Assembly (NCBI GenBank): GCA_965262505.1
Contig: CBDHFM010000030.1
Coordinates: 1,364,001 to 1,428,000 of the forward strand
Reading direction: 5' to 3'
Length of the DNA stretch: 64,000 nt
Source: JACPPO01 sp965262505
GTDB lineage: Bacteria; Acidobacteriota; Vicinamibacteria; Vicinamibacterales; UBA2999
Shown: positions 46,584-55,622 of the stretch, in pieces
Numbering within the stretch: the first letter of the stretch is position 1
Layout: each line of letters starts with the position of its first letter
Notes under the pieces: generated by a model
Told to the model about the DNA's origin: nothing
Seen by the model: only the letters and a program-made list of their open reading frames with translations
Databases searched by the model: none
Position numbers and translations under genes: made by a program

Positions 46584-47552
46584 TCAGGGGCGACTGCGGC
46601 GCAGGCGAGCAAGCAACCCGGCGAGGTCGGTGGGTAACGGTGCTTCGAAGCGAAGCAACCGGCCATCAGCCGGATGTCGAACCGACAGGCGGTGCGCGTG
46701 CAGCGCCTGTCGCGAAAACGCGATTGGGCGGAGTGATTCGGGTCCGTACACGTAGCGCTGCTCGCCAACCAGCGTGTGGCCGCGAAGACGGGCCTGAAGC
46801 CTGATCTGATTCCGCTTGCCCGTTACCAGGCGGACCTCGACCAGCGACGCGCCCGCCAGCGCTTCCAGTACACGGTAGTGGCAGATCGCCTCTTTCCCGT
46901 GCGGGTCGCTTTCCCTCGTCCGCTTCTGGACGAGCGTCCTCGAATCCCACAGGAGGCGGTCGCGCCACGTGCCGTCCGCCGGGTGCGGGTGACCGTAGAC
47001 GACGGCCCAATACACACGCTCGGCCTCGCGCCGCCTGAACTGCCCTTTCAACTGCTCCTGCGCGCGCGACGTCTTGGCGAAGACCACCAGCCCTGACGTG
47101 TCGCGATCGATGCGATGCACGACGAGCGGCCGCCGCTTGCCGTGCGGCCGCAGGTGTGTCTCGAGCTGTTCGTACGCGGACGCCGCTTCGCTCTTGCGCT
47201 CGAGCGGCACCGCCAGAAGTCCAGCGGGCTTGTTGACGACGATCAGCACGTCGTCCTCATACAGGATCTCGAGATCGCCCGTTTCGGTCGGGCCGCGCTG
47301 ACGCCGCGCGCTCCCGGGCCGGCCTGTCCAGACACGGACCACGTCGCCGCACCGCAGGAGCGATCCCGCGTCGGCACGGCCGGCTTCGGTGCCGTTGACG
47401 AATATCTTGCCTCTCTCGAGCGCCGTCGTGACGCGTCCGCGCGATCCGAGCCGCCTATCCCCTGCCAGAAACTTGTCGAGCCTCACCCCAGCCGCGTCGT
47501 CGGCGACCGTCCACCATGCATCATCGGCCGGAGGCTGCCCGTCGCGCGTCAC
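46584..47552 (-). CDS. RluA family pseudouridine synthase
   Basis: A 322-residue enzyme that isomerises uridine to pseudouridine in rRNA or tRNA. An S4 domain (GVRLDKFLAGDRRLGSRGRV to VTTALERGKIFVNGTEA) comes first, then the catalytic domain with RPLVVHRIDRDTSGLVVFAK (catalytic Asp) and EVRLVTGKRNQIRLQARLRG. The C-terminus is slightly shorter than E. coli RluC/D. It converges on the cold-shock gene, 40 bp away. Confidence 0.92.
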   Translation of the reverse strand: MTRDGQPPADDAWWTVADDAAGVRLDKFLAGDRRLGSRGRVTTALERGKIFVNGTEAGRADAGSLLRCGDVVRVWTGRPGSARRQRGPTETGDLEILYEDDVLIVVNKPAGLLAVPLERKSEAASAYEQLETHLRPHGKRRPLVVHRIDRDTSGLVVFAKTSRAQEQLKGQFRRREAERVYWAVVYGHPHPADGTWRDRLLWDSRTLVQKRTRESDPHGKEAICHYRVLEALAGASLVEVRLVTGKRNQIRLQARLRGHTLVGEQRYVYGPESLRPIAFSRQALHAHRLSVRHPADGRLLRFEAPLPTDLAGLLARLRRSRP

Positions 47553-47672
47553 GAACGGAATTGTACCGCTCGACGCTATGCGGCCAGAGAAACCTCCGGC
47601 CGCTCGACATAGTCGACCGACCGTCGTTCTTCTGGGTGATAGGGTCCGACGATTACGAGAAAGGCGCGGTGC

Positions 47673-47900
47673 TTACTCTTCGAGCGGCTCTTCGAGCGGC
47701 TCTTCGATCTGCCAGTCGGCCAGCGGCTGCGGTCCCGGAATGATGTCGGCAATATCGGGATCGACGCCGTCTGGAGGCGGTGGCTCCGCCGCTTTCCGCT
47801 GCTTGACGTCCTGGCGCTTCGCCGCCTTGTCCTGACGCCGCACGTTCAGATTTTTTTCCCGTTCGCGCTTTGCCGCTGTCGGTCGTGCGTTGCGTGCCAT
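47673..47900 (-). CDS. Small basic/acidic protein, unknown
   Basis: A 75-residue protein with a basic N-terminal half (KREREKNLNVRRQDKAAKRQ) and an acidic Pro/Glu-rich C-terminus ending EEPLEEPLEE. The low-complexity composition predicts disorder. No family recognised; it may be a lineage-specific protein. Confidence 0.5.
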   Translation of the reverse strand: MARNARPTAAKREREKNLNVRRQDKAAKRQDVKQRKAAEPPPPDGVDPDIADIIPGPQPLADWQIEEPLEEPLEE

Positions 47901-47979
47901 GCTCGAACTCCACTACTCAAGGCTCAAGGGCCCGTCAAGGGCCCAGGCCGCGGCCTACTGCGGCCTGAGGCCTAACATT

Positions 47980-48324
47980 TTACCAGCGCGGGTCCGTGCG
48001 GCGCCCGCCTCTGCCCTGGCCGCCACGACCGCGTCCACCGCCACCCCCGCCGAATCCGCCGCCGCCCGGCCGCACCTCCTGCGGCCTGGCTTCGTTGACC
48101 GTCAATGCGCGCCCACCGAGTTGGTGGCCGTTGAGCTGCGTGATCGCTTTCTGCGCATCCTCCTCGCTCGCCATCTCGACGAAGGCGAATCCCCTCGCGC
48201 GGCCGGTCATGCGGTCGCGCATGACGGACACGGTTTCCACCTGACCGGCCTCCCCGAACAACGCCTCAAGATCCTGCTCCATCGTCTCATATGGAAGATT
48301 GCCCACGAACAGTTTGCGACTCAT
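47980..48324 (-). CDS. RNA-binding protein with one RRM and Gly-rich tail
   Basis: A 114-residue protein. The RRM has RNP2 KLFVGNLPYE and RNP1 GRARGFAFVEM. The tail is a Gly/Arg stretch (GGGGFGGGGGGRGRGGQGRG). Similar RRM proteins are common in cyanobacteria and Acidobacteriota and often cold-regulated. The stop is at 47980. Role: RNA chaperone, inferred. Confidence 0.9.
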   Translation of the reverse strand: MSRKLFVGNLPYETMEQDLEALFGEAGQVETVSVMRDRMTGRARGFAFVEMASEEDAQKAITQLNGHQLGGRALTVNEARPQEVRPGGGGFGGGGGGRGRGGQGRGGRRTDPRW

Positions 48325-48567
48325 GTCCCTCTCCTGGCGTCCGCGCGGAACGCGTCATCTGCGGCAGCCCGAGGCATCAGCGCTGGCTTGTGAGCGCAGG
48401 AGATTACGAGTCAGTCGGGCTCGAATCCGATACGCGCAGCAGGCGGGGCTCAGCTTCCGGCAACACGTTCAGGATACACCATTACGCGGTCGGGCTACCG
48501 GTCACGCGTGCTACGATCACGCTTCGCACGCGCACAGCGAGGTGACTCGTCGAGCGCGGGTCGCCGC

Positions 48568-48744
48568 ATGGGTGAGATCTTACTGGGCGCCATCGAAGAT
48601 GCCGCTCGAGCGATTGACGATCCGGTCGTTCGGACACCGCTCGTCCGGCTGGACCTGCCGCGCGCTGCCATCCAACGAGCGCCGGGCACGGACATCTTCC
48701 TCAAGCTCGAAACATTGCAGCCGATTGGATTGCGTCTTTGGTAG
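48568..48744 (+). pseudogene. 5' fragment of a threonine/serine dehydratase gene
   Basis: The 58-residue frame from ATG at 48568 reads MGEILLGAIEDAARAIDDPV, then VRTPLVRLDLPR, IFLKLETLQPIG. That is the N-terminal region of the fold II PLP-dependent threonine dehydratases, which normally continues with SFKxRGA carrying the PLP lysine. Here LRLW and a stop follow, so the catalytic part is missing. The fragment overlaps the apparent start of the glgP gene by 7 bp, suggesting a deletion or chimeric junction. Confidence 0.72.
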
Positions 48745-50888
48745 CAGGTAACAGAGGTATATTGGCCCACCTTCCTGATCGCATTCATCGGCTCGACGAG
48801 CTGGCTCACGACCTCTGGTGGAGCTGGACGGCCAGCGGACGCAACGTCTTCCGGCGCCTCGACTATCCACTCTGGCGACTCACCTGGCACAACCCGGTAC
48901 GGATGTTGACGCTGGTCGAACCTGACACGCTCGCGCGCGCGATCGCAAACCCGGAATGGCTCGACAACTATGACCGCGCACTCGAACGTCTCGACGCTGT
49001 GCGTGCCGCGCGCAGCACGTGGTACGAGCGCGAGGGGCAGGATCTGGGTGGCAAGTCGTTCGCCTACTTCTCTGCAGAGTTCGCGCTGCACCAGTCGCTG
49101 CCCATCTATGCAGGTGGTCTGGGCGTGCTCGCGGGCGACCACTGCAAGGAAGCAAGCGACCTCGGCGTGCCGCTGGTCGGCGTCGGGTTCATGTACCCAC
49201 AGGGCTATTTCCACCAGAACGTGTCGGCCGACGGCTGGCAGGAAGAGATCTACCAACAACTGAACTGGACAGACGCACCGATTGAGCCCGCCCTTACGCC
49301 GGATGGTCGGCCGTGCGTCGTTGCCGTGCCGCTCGGCAACCGTACGGTGCTGGCGGCTGTGTGGCGGGTCCGCGTCGGGCGTGTGAATCTCTACCTGCTC
49401 GACACGAGTCTCGAGGAAAACGCCCCCTGGGATCGCGACCTTTCAGCGCGCCTGTACGGCGGCGATCGCGATACCCGCGTGCAGCAGGAGATCGTGCTGG
49501 GCATCGGCGGGGTGCGGGCGTTGAAGGCGCTTGGTGTCGAGCCGGCCGTCTACCACCTCAACGAGGGGCACGCCGCGTTTGCGGTCCTCCAGCGCATCCG
49601 CGACCTGTGCGAACAAGGCTGGTCGTTCGATGCGGCGCTCGAAGAGGTGCGACGGACGACGGTGTTCACGACGCACACGCCGGTCGCAGCCGGGCACGAC
49701 GCCTTTCCGTTCGACCTCGTCGAAACACACCTCGCCGGCGCGTGGGGCGACCTTGGTGGCCACCGCGAACAGTTCTTCGAGTTGGCGCACTACGACAGCG
49801 GCAGCGGACCCCTGTTCAACATGACGGCGTTGGCGTTGAGAACGGCGGGGGCGGTGAACGGTGTCAGCCAGCTGCACGGCGAAGTGACGAAGCGAATGTG
49901 GCACCCGATCTGGCCCGCGACCTCCATCGAGCAATTGCCCGTGAAGTCCTTGACCAACGGCGTGCACGTGCCGACGTGGATGTCTTCGGAAATTGCCGCC
50001 CTGCTTGAAAAGCACCTTGGTGCCGACTGGCTGGACCGCCACGACGATCCAGCCTTCTGTGAGGGCGTGCTGCGGATTCCCGATGAAGAGCTATGGGCAG
50101 TACGCCAGTCGCTGCGGGACTTTTTGTTCACCTTCATCCGCGAGCGCGCGCGGTACCACTGGACGACCGAGGCGATCGCCACCGCGCGGATCGTGGCCGC
50201 CGGAACCATGTTGGATCACAACACGCTGACGATCGGCTTTGCGCGCCGCTTCACGAGCTACAAGCGGCCGGAGCTCATCTTCTCCGACCCTGACCGACTG
50301 GCCGCCATCCTGAACACGCCGGGCAAGGCCGTCCAGATCTTGTTCGCCGGCAAGGCACATCCGGCCGACGAGGTGGGCAAACATCACCTGCAGCAGATTT
50401 ACCGTCGGGCGCTCGACCCGAAGTTCGGCGGCCGCATCGCCTTCGTAGAGGACTACGACCTGCACCTGGCGCACTTTCTCGTCCAGGGCTGCGATGTGTG
50501 GATGAACACCCCACGGAAGCCGCTCGAGGCCAGCGGCACCAGCGGGATGAAAGCGGCGATCAACGGCGCGCCCCATATGTCGATTGGCGACGGCTGGTGG
50601 GCCGAAGGCTACACAGGCGACAACGGCTGGCTCATCGAGGGACACACCGATTCGAGCGACCCTCGCGCGCAGGACTGGGCCGATGCGCAGGCCCTGTACG
50701 CCCTGATCGAGCAGCAGCTCCTGCCGACGTTCCTGGACCGCGACGCCCAGGGCATTCCACGCCGGTGGCTCCAGTTCGCGAAGCAGTCGATCCGCACGGT
50801 CCTGCCTCGATTCAGCGCGCGCCGGATGGTCAAGGAGTACGTGCGCACGATGTATCTGCCGGCACTCGAGCAGCCGCTCGTCAAGTAG
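48738..50888 (+). CDS. glgP: Alpha-glucan phosphorylase (GT35)
   Basis: A 716-residue enzyme that releases glucose-1-phosphate from glycogen or maltodextrin. It belongs to the shorter bacterial GlgP class. Features are FAYFSAEFALHQSLPIYAGG, NEGHAAFAVLQRIRDLC, TTVFTTHTPVAAGHDAFPFD, IGFARRFTSYKRPELI and ASGTSGMKAAINGAPHMS, which includes the PLP lysine. The only available upstream start is TTG at 48738 or a nearby TTG, inside the dehydratase fragment; there is no ATG near the expected N-terminus (LPDRIHRLDELAHDLWWSW). The gene may have lost its native start. Confidence 0.93.
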   Translation: MVAGNRGILAHLPDRIHRLDELAHDLWWSWTASGRNVFRRLDYPLWRLTWHNPVRMLTLVEPDTLARAIANPEWLDNYDRALERLDAVRAARSTWYEREGQDLGGKSFAYFSAEFALHQSLPIYAGGLGVLAGDHCKEASDLGVPLVGVGFMYPQGYFHQNVSADGWQEEIYQQLNWTDAPIEPALTPDGRPCVVAVPLGNRTVLAAVWRVRVGRVNLYLLDTSLEENAPWDRDLSARLYGGDRDTRVQQEIVLGIGGVRALKALGVEPAVYHLNEGHAAFAVLQRIRDLCEQGWSFDAALEEVRRTTVFTTHTPVAAGHDAFPFDLVETHLAGAWGDLGGHREQFFELAHYDSGSGPLFNMTALALRTAGAVNGVSQLHGEVTKRMWHPIWPATSIEQLPVKSLTNGVHVPTWMSSEIAALLEKHLGADWLDRHDDPAFCEGVLRIPDEELWAVRQSLRDFLFTFIRERARYHWTTEAIATARIVAAGTMLDHNTLTIGFARRFTSYKRPELIFSDPDRLAAILNTPGKAVQILFAGKAHPADEVGKHHLQQIYRRALDPKFGGRIAFVEDYDLHLAHFLVQGCDVWMNTPRKPLEASGTSGMKAAINGAPHMSIGDGWWAEGYTGDNGWLIEGHTDSSDPRAQDWADAQALYALIEQQLLPTFLDRDAQGIPRRWLQFAKQSIRTVLPRFSARRMVKEYVRTMYLPALEQPLVK

Positions 50889-51006
50889 CCGGTCAAGTAA
50901 GACGAACGCCCGGCTCCCCGAGCCCTACCTACTCCCGAAGCTCCAGCTCCCAGGTACGCCGGTCAGAGTTGGGACATTGGGAGTTGAGGGTTGTAAGATC
51001 AAGCGC

Positions 51007-51468
51007 ATGCCCAGGAAGTCAAGCCTCGTGAAATCCAAGTGCGCGCTCTGCGGCGCCAAGGACGTGTCGGAGCCGCGCGGCGAGGAGCGGTACTGCCGCG
51101 ACTGCTGGGAAAAGAAGATTGCCGTCGAGGAGATCGTCGCGCGCGAGTTTGCGCTGAAACGCTACATCCGCGCCCACAGCGCCGAGAAGTACCTCGTCTA
51201 CCACTCCACCATCAAGCGTCCCTGCGGCCAGATCATCGTGGTCGACGATGGATACGACCTGTTCCTGACCATGGTGCTCTATCCGAACTTCGGCTGGGAG
51301 GAGGAGGCGTATCAACTCGAGGGGGACCCGGAAGGGCGGACTTTCGGCGAAATCCTGGTGGACGTGGTCGCCACCGAAGTCATCGAGCCGTGGGGCGGCG
51401 GCAAGTGGCACCTGGAGATCTTCAGGGCGGCCAATCCCGATCCTGAGGATTGGAACGGCGAGATGTAG
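51007..51468 (+). CDS. Zinc-finger-like conserved protein, unknown
   Basis: A 153-residue protein starting MPRKSSLVKSKCALCGAKDV. It has CALC and CRDC pairs (ERYCRDCWEKK) and a second part with LFLTMVLYPNFGWEEEAYQL and GKWHLEIFRAAN. This layout looks like a conserved family in this lineage, but I do not recognise it. ATG at 51007 is preceded by a weak ribosome binding site. Confidence 0.55.
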   Translation: MPRKSSLVKSKCALCGAKDVSEPRGEERYCRDCWEKKIAVEEIVAREFALKRYIRAHSAEKYLVYHSTIKRPCGQIIVVDDGYDLFLTMVLYPNFGWEEEAYQLEGDPEGRTFGEILVDVVATEVIEPWGGGKWHLEIFRAANPDPEDWNGEM

Positions 51469-51516
51469 GCGTATAATCTTCCGGATGTTGAATTCGACGT
51501 GCCCCTGGAGGTCATG

Positions 51517-52044
51517 ATGAAGAAGTACCGGATGCTCGTATGCGCCAGCACCTTCTTTGCCTTTGCGGCGGCAGGTTGCGCCGGCGCGCCAGAGACCACC
51601 GAGGAGGCCGCACCGGCCGCCGTCGCCGAGGAGGTCGCTGCGCCGGCCACCCCAGCGGCTGACGCCGTAGGAGAGGCTACGGCGGACGCGCCCGCCGAGA
51701 GGCCACGGCTCGCCACACCGGTGCGTGGCGTGGCGCAACTCGGCTACCTCCGGCCCGACGTCGAGAACGGGCAGATCGACGGCAGGGACTTCGTCATTAC
51801 AACCATGCAGGTGAAGAACATGGCCGATGGCTCGATCGCCGGCCTGATGGTCGACGAGTTCTGGTACGACAGTGCGGGTAACGCGGTCACGGGCGCCAAC
51901 TTCCGCCATCCGACGCCGCTCCAGCCGGGCGAGGAGATCACTATCACGCTGGAAACACCGCGCAACCCGGCGATGGACCGGAACCAGTACAGCTTCACCC
52001 ACGCGAACGGCGACATCCTGGCGTCGCTGCAGGAGGCGTTCTAG
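51517..52044 (+). CDS. Lipoprotein, unknown
   Basis: A 175-residue lipoprotein. A short signal peptide is followed by a lipobox FAFAAAGC. A long Ala/Glu/Pro-rich linker (APAAVAEEVAAPATPAAD) leads to a small beta-rich domain (DFVITTMQVKNMADGSIAGL, then EEITITLETPR). The start was set at the Met following GGAGG at 51507-51511. The domain may be of the FxLYD-like sort seen in surface lipoproteins; this is tentative. Confidence 0.65.
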   Translation: MKKYRMLVCASTFFAFAAAGCAGAPETTEEAAPAAVAEEVAAPATPAADAVGEATADAPAERPRLATPVRGVAQLGYLRPDVENGQIDGRDFVITTMQVKNMADGSIAGLMVDEFWYDSAGNAVTGANFRHPTPLQPGEEITITLETPRNPAMDRNQYSFTHANGDILASLQEAF

Positions 52045-52107
52045 ACACGCAGCAGCGTGCGCCGCGCGAGGTGGCGATCTGAAGGGCCGCAGCGCCTGCG
52101 GCCGACG

Positions 52108-54267
52108 TTACTGGATTCGGATCAGCACGTCGCGACCGATCGTCGCGTCCACATCGTCTGCGCGTGAGCGCCCCTCCACGCGTAGCACGTACGTCCCAGG
52201 CGCCATGTCGCCGAGCGGAATCTGAAGGCCGTACCCATACCCGCCGCCGGCCCCCTGCAGCTCCGTGGAGGAGCGTTCCTCGCGGTGTTCGAACATGGTG
52301 CGGCCATCGGCCACGCGCATAGTGGTCGCGATGTCGACGACGTGCGGCGGCGCATCGGGGGCGTTCTCGTAAAACTCGGCGAACAAGGCCAGCGTGTCGC
52401 CTCGCTCGAATTCGCGCGTCGTCGATGGCGGCCCCGGCAGCACATCCGCAAGCGGGTCCTCCGCCCGCACCGTGGGCGTGCCACTCGCTAACGCGGAGGT
52501 GAGTGACAGGCCGCTCATCGACAGGCCGGGACCGTAGAAATCCGGCACCTCCAGGTCGTACATCACGCTGCCCGATCGGTTCCCGCTCTCCTCGGCCACG
52601 ACCGCCCGCAATTGGTACTGACCCGGCGGCAACTCGACCTCGGATACGACACGCAACCCGCGCTCCCTGGCCAGGGCGAACGTGTCGGGCTTCAGCTCCA
52701 GCGTCAGCATGTGCCGGGTGCCGCCGTGTACGTCGCCGTCCGCATCAACAGGCGAGAACACCACCTCGACGCGGTCGTTGAAGATGCCGTCGGTCTCCAC
52801 GAAGGTGAAGCGATCGACCTCCATCTCGAGCGCGAGCGCGATAGAGGCGTTCGGCGCCGTACCCTTGTATGCGGCGGCAAACACAGCCAGAGGGATACCG
52901 CCGATTGGGATGGGACTGTTGAGCGCGCTCGTGGCCGCAGGGCTGAGCGCCTCGCCGTCCGAGGCGACCACCGCGGGTTCCGGCTCCGGAGCGCGACCGC
53001 TCGGCGCTACATATCCACGGCGCGCGCGCACCTGGAGCCCAGGACGCGTCACCCGCACCTCGAGACGCCGGAACCGGCCGTCGCGTCGTTCGTTGGTCGG
53101 GTAGTACCCCAGCAGGTAGTACGTGCTGTTCTCGACGACGATGCGCGCGAAGGCGTCTGAAAAGTCGTTGCTGTTGATAGCGGCAAAACCGCCGGTCTCG
53201 TCCGCAAGCGTCTGCAGGCTCTGCTGCGACACCCGGCGCGCAGCCTGAAGACCGCTGTTGACCGAAAACTGCGAAGGCGAAATGCCGACCGGCTGGCCGG
53301 GTGATTCGATCGCCTCCTCGAACGCCGTCAACCCGCGCGGATCGATCGCGTAGATCGCCACGTTCGCGCGCGACGCGGCCGCGGCTGCGTCACTCGCCTG
53401 CCGCGCGACGATGTTCGCCGACGAATTCGCGAACACGTCGTAGATGTCGTAACTGATCCCCTCGCTGACCAGAAGCATCGTCTTTCGGCGTCCGCGGATG
53501 CTTTCCATGAATTCGGCAAGCCGCCGGATCGCGGTCAGCGTGGTTCTCGCCTGATACGCCCGCTCGAACTCGAGCGGATCCGTCGGCAGGCCGCGCAAGA
53601 AGTTGTCCGGTTGACTGTTCGGATCGTACTGGTCCGCATCGGCCGCGCGCCTCCGAACGAGCGCGTCGGCGATTTCGAGCGCCGCGGATCGGATATTGCG
53701 GCCGGAGAACCGATCAATGGCCGCAAGCAGCAGCCTCCGGTTGTTCGTGAACTCCTGACCCGCGGTCGAACGTCCGCTGGTGTACAACACGGCGGCGAGA
53801 TCGTTGGCGCCGAAATTCTCCTCGATGAAGCTCCTCAGCGCCTGCTTGACTCGTGGCGTCCTCGTGAATCCTGTATGGAGATCGTCAAGCACGATCAGGT
53901 AAATCCGGCCCTCGGTCTCCGTGTTGGTCTGCACGTCCGGCTCGACCGGGACCTCGGCGAACAACGGGCGTTCCGGACGCTCGATCGGGAGGTTCACGAT
54001 CGAAAACGCGGTCACCTCCTGCGGCTCGCCGTCTTCAAGGACCTCGAAGTCGTCGACGGTCAGGTCGGTGACAGCGTTGCCCTGGGCGTCGGTGATCGCC
54101 ACGTCGACCTCGACGTAGTTGACCTCGACCTGGAACGTCGGGGGCGGCGTGTCGGACGGCGCCTGTGGCGGCGCCTGTGGCGGCGCCTGCGCGGCCAGCG
54201 TGACGGCGCACAGAGCGCCAAGGAGCCCGGCAATCGGTATCCGCGTCTTGGTAACACCGCTCAGCAT
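52108..54267 (-). CDS. Secreted VWFA-domain protein of the Acidobacteriota type
   Basis: A 719-residue exported protein. It has a signal peptide (AGLLGALCAVTLAAQ), a segment FQVEVNYVEVDVAITDAQGN and DLTVDDFEVLEDGEPQEVTA that typifies the VWFA-related family of Acidobacteriota, then the von Willebrand A-like core beginning IYLIVLDDLHTGF, with MLLVSEGISYDIYDVF and VAIYAIDPRGLTAF. The C-terminal half (GTYVLRVEGRSRADD) is beta-rich. The usual MIDAS DxSxS is not conserved (VLDDLH). Function unknown. Confidence 0.82.
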   Translation of the reverse strand: MLSGVTKTRIPIAGLLGALCAVTLAAQAPPQAPPQAPSDTPPPTFQVEVNYVEVDVAITDAQGNAVTDLTVDDFEVLEDGEPQEVTAFSIVNLPIERPERPLFAEVPVEPDVQTNTETEGRIYLIVLDDLHTGFTRTPRVKQALRSFIEENFGANDLAAVLYTSGRSTAGQEFTNNRRLLLAAIDRFSGRNIRSAALEIADALVRRRAADADQYDPNSQPDNFLRGLPTDPLEFERAYQARTTLTAIRRLAEFMESIRGRRKTMLLVSEGISYDIYDVFANSSANIVARQASDAAAAASRANVAIYAIDPRGLTAFEEAIESPGQPVGISPSQFSVNSGLQAARRVSQQSLQTLADETGGFAAINSNDFSDAFARIVVENSTYYLLGYYPTNERRDGRFRRLEVRVTRPGLQVRARRGYVAPSGRAPEPEPAVVASDGEALSPAATSALNSPIPIGGIPLAVFAAAYKGTAPNASIALALEMEVDRFTFVETDGIFNDRVEVVFSPVDADGDVHGGTRHMLTLELKPDTFALARERGLRVVSEVELPPGQYQLRAVVAEESGNRSGSVMYDLEVPDFYGPGLSMSGLSLTSALASGTPTVRAEDPLADVLPGPPSTTREFERGDTLALFAEFYENAPDAPPHVVDIATTMRVADGRTMFEHREERSSTELQGAGGGYGYGLQIPLGDMAPGTYVLRVEGRSRADDVDATIGRDVLIRIQ

Positions 54268-54413
54268 CGGCTCAATTATAGAACCGTCCTGGCGTTTGGA
54301 AGCGTCCCCGGCTTTTGCCGCCGGCTCGACGTCAAAGGTTCTGAGGCGGTCTCAAGAATGAGTGGGCGGTGCCGCGCGGGCTCGTTCTTCAGGGCGCCTC
54401 TATACTGAAGGTT

Positions 54414-55592
54414 ATGGCGCTTGACATCGCGGCCATCCAGCGCACGTTGCGTGCCGAGCGCCTGGATGGGTGGCTGCTCTACGATTTTCACGGCTCGAAC
54501 CCTATCGCGTCGGGTCTGGCCGGTCTGACGAACGGGCCGCACATGGCGACCCGCCGATGGTATTACCTGATTCCCGCTGCAGGTGAACCGAGCGGGGTCG
54601 TGCACGCGATCGAACGTCACAATCTCGACGCGCTGCCCGGAGAAAAGGCCGTCTATGCAGGCCGAGAGCAACTGGATGCCGCGCTGACGCGTCTGCTCGC
54701 CGGCCTCTCTCGCGTCGCGATGGAATATTCGCCGGACTGCGCGATTCCGTACCTGTCGCGGGTGGATGCGGGTACTGTCGAGGCGGTTCGGCGGCGCGGG
54801 GTCGACATCGTCTCGTCGGGCGATCTCGTCCAGCGCTTTGAGGCGGCGTGGAACGCCGACCAGTTGGCGTCCCATCTGGCGGCCTCCGCCGCGCTCTACC
54901 GCATCAAGGACCGCGCGTTCCACACGGCGGCCGCGGCCGTCCGGAATCGAGTGCCGCTGACGGAGTTCGAACTTCAACAGCGGATGGTCGCGTGGTTCGA
55001 GGAGGAAGGACTGGTCAGCGATTCAGCTCCGGTGGTCGCGATCGGCGCCAACACGGGGAACCCGCACTACCTGCCGACGGCGGCCCACTGTAAGTCGATC
55101 GTCGCGGACGAGGTGCTGCTCCTGGATCTCTGGGGCAAGCAGGCGACGCCCGGAGCCGTGTTTGCCGACATTACGTGGGTTGGCGTGACAGGCGCGACCG
55201 TGCCGGAGAGAGCGACCCAGGCGTTCCGCGCGGTGACCCTGGCGCGCGACGCCGCGGTCGCCATGGTCGAGGATGCGGCGCGCACGGAGCGCGATCTGCG
55301 TGGATGGGAAGTGGACCGCGCCGCGCGAACGGTGCTGGAGCAAGCCGGATTCGGGGACCGCATCCTCCATCGCACCGGCCACAGCCTGGGCGAAAGTGTG
55401 CACGGCAACGGTGTCCACCTGGACGATTACGAGACACACGACGACCGCCGGCTGCTCCCGGGCACCGGCTTTACGATTGAACCGGGTCTGTACTTCGACA
55501 CGTTTGGCGTGCGCACCGAGATCAACATGTTCCGTGGGGAGCAAAATGCCCGCGTGACGGGGGCGCGTCAGATGGAGATAATTACGCTATAG
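54414..55592 (+). CDS. M24 family aminopeptidase (Xaa-Pro type)
   Basis: A 392-residue creatinase-fold peptidase. The N-terminal domain (RTLRAERLDGWLLYDFHGSN) is followed by a pita-bread catalytic domain. Metal ligands are visible: LLLDLWGKQATPG (Asp), AVFADITWVGVTG (Asp), HRTGHSLGESVHGNG (His), GTGFTIEPGLYF (Glu) and VRTEINMF (Glu). It probably removes N-terminal Xaa-Pro residues. ATG at 54414 is chosen over an upstream GTG (54369) because the domain starts there. Confidence 0.9.
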   Translation: MALDIAAIQRTLRAERLDGWLLYDFHGSNPIASGLAGLTNGPHMATRRWYYLIPAAGEPSGVVHAIERHNLDALPGEKAVYAGREQLDAALTRLLAGLSRVAMEYSPDCAIPYLSRVDAGTVEAVRRRGVDIVSSGDLVQRFEAAWNADQLASHLAASAALYRIKDRAFHTAAAAVRNRVPLTEFELQQRMVAWFEEEGLVSDSAPVVAIGANTGNPHYLPTAAHCKSIVADEVLLLDLWGKQATPGAVFADITWVGVTGATVPERATQAFRAVTLARDAAVAMVEDAARTERDLRGWEVDRAARTVLEQAGFGDRILHRTGHSLGESVHGNGVHLDDYETHDDRRLLPGTGFTIEPGLYFDTFGVRTEINMFRGEQNARVTGARQMEIITL

Positions 55593-55622
55593 GTTAAGAT
55601 GCCGCCATCAGTGAGGATGCCC

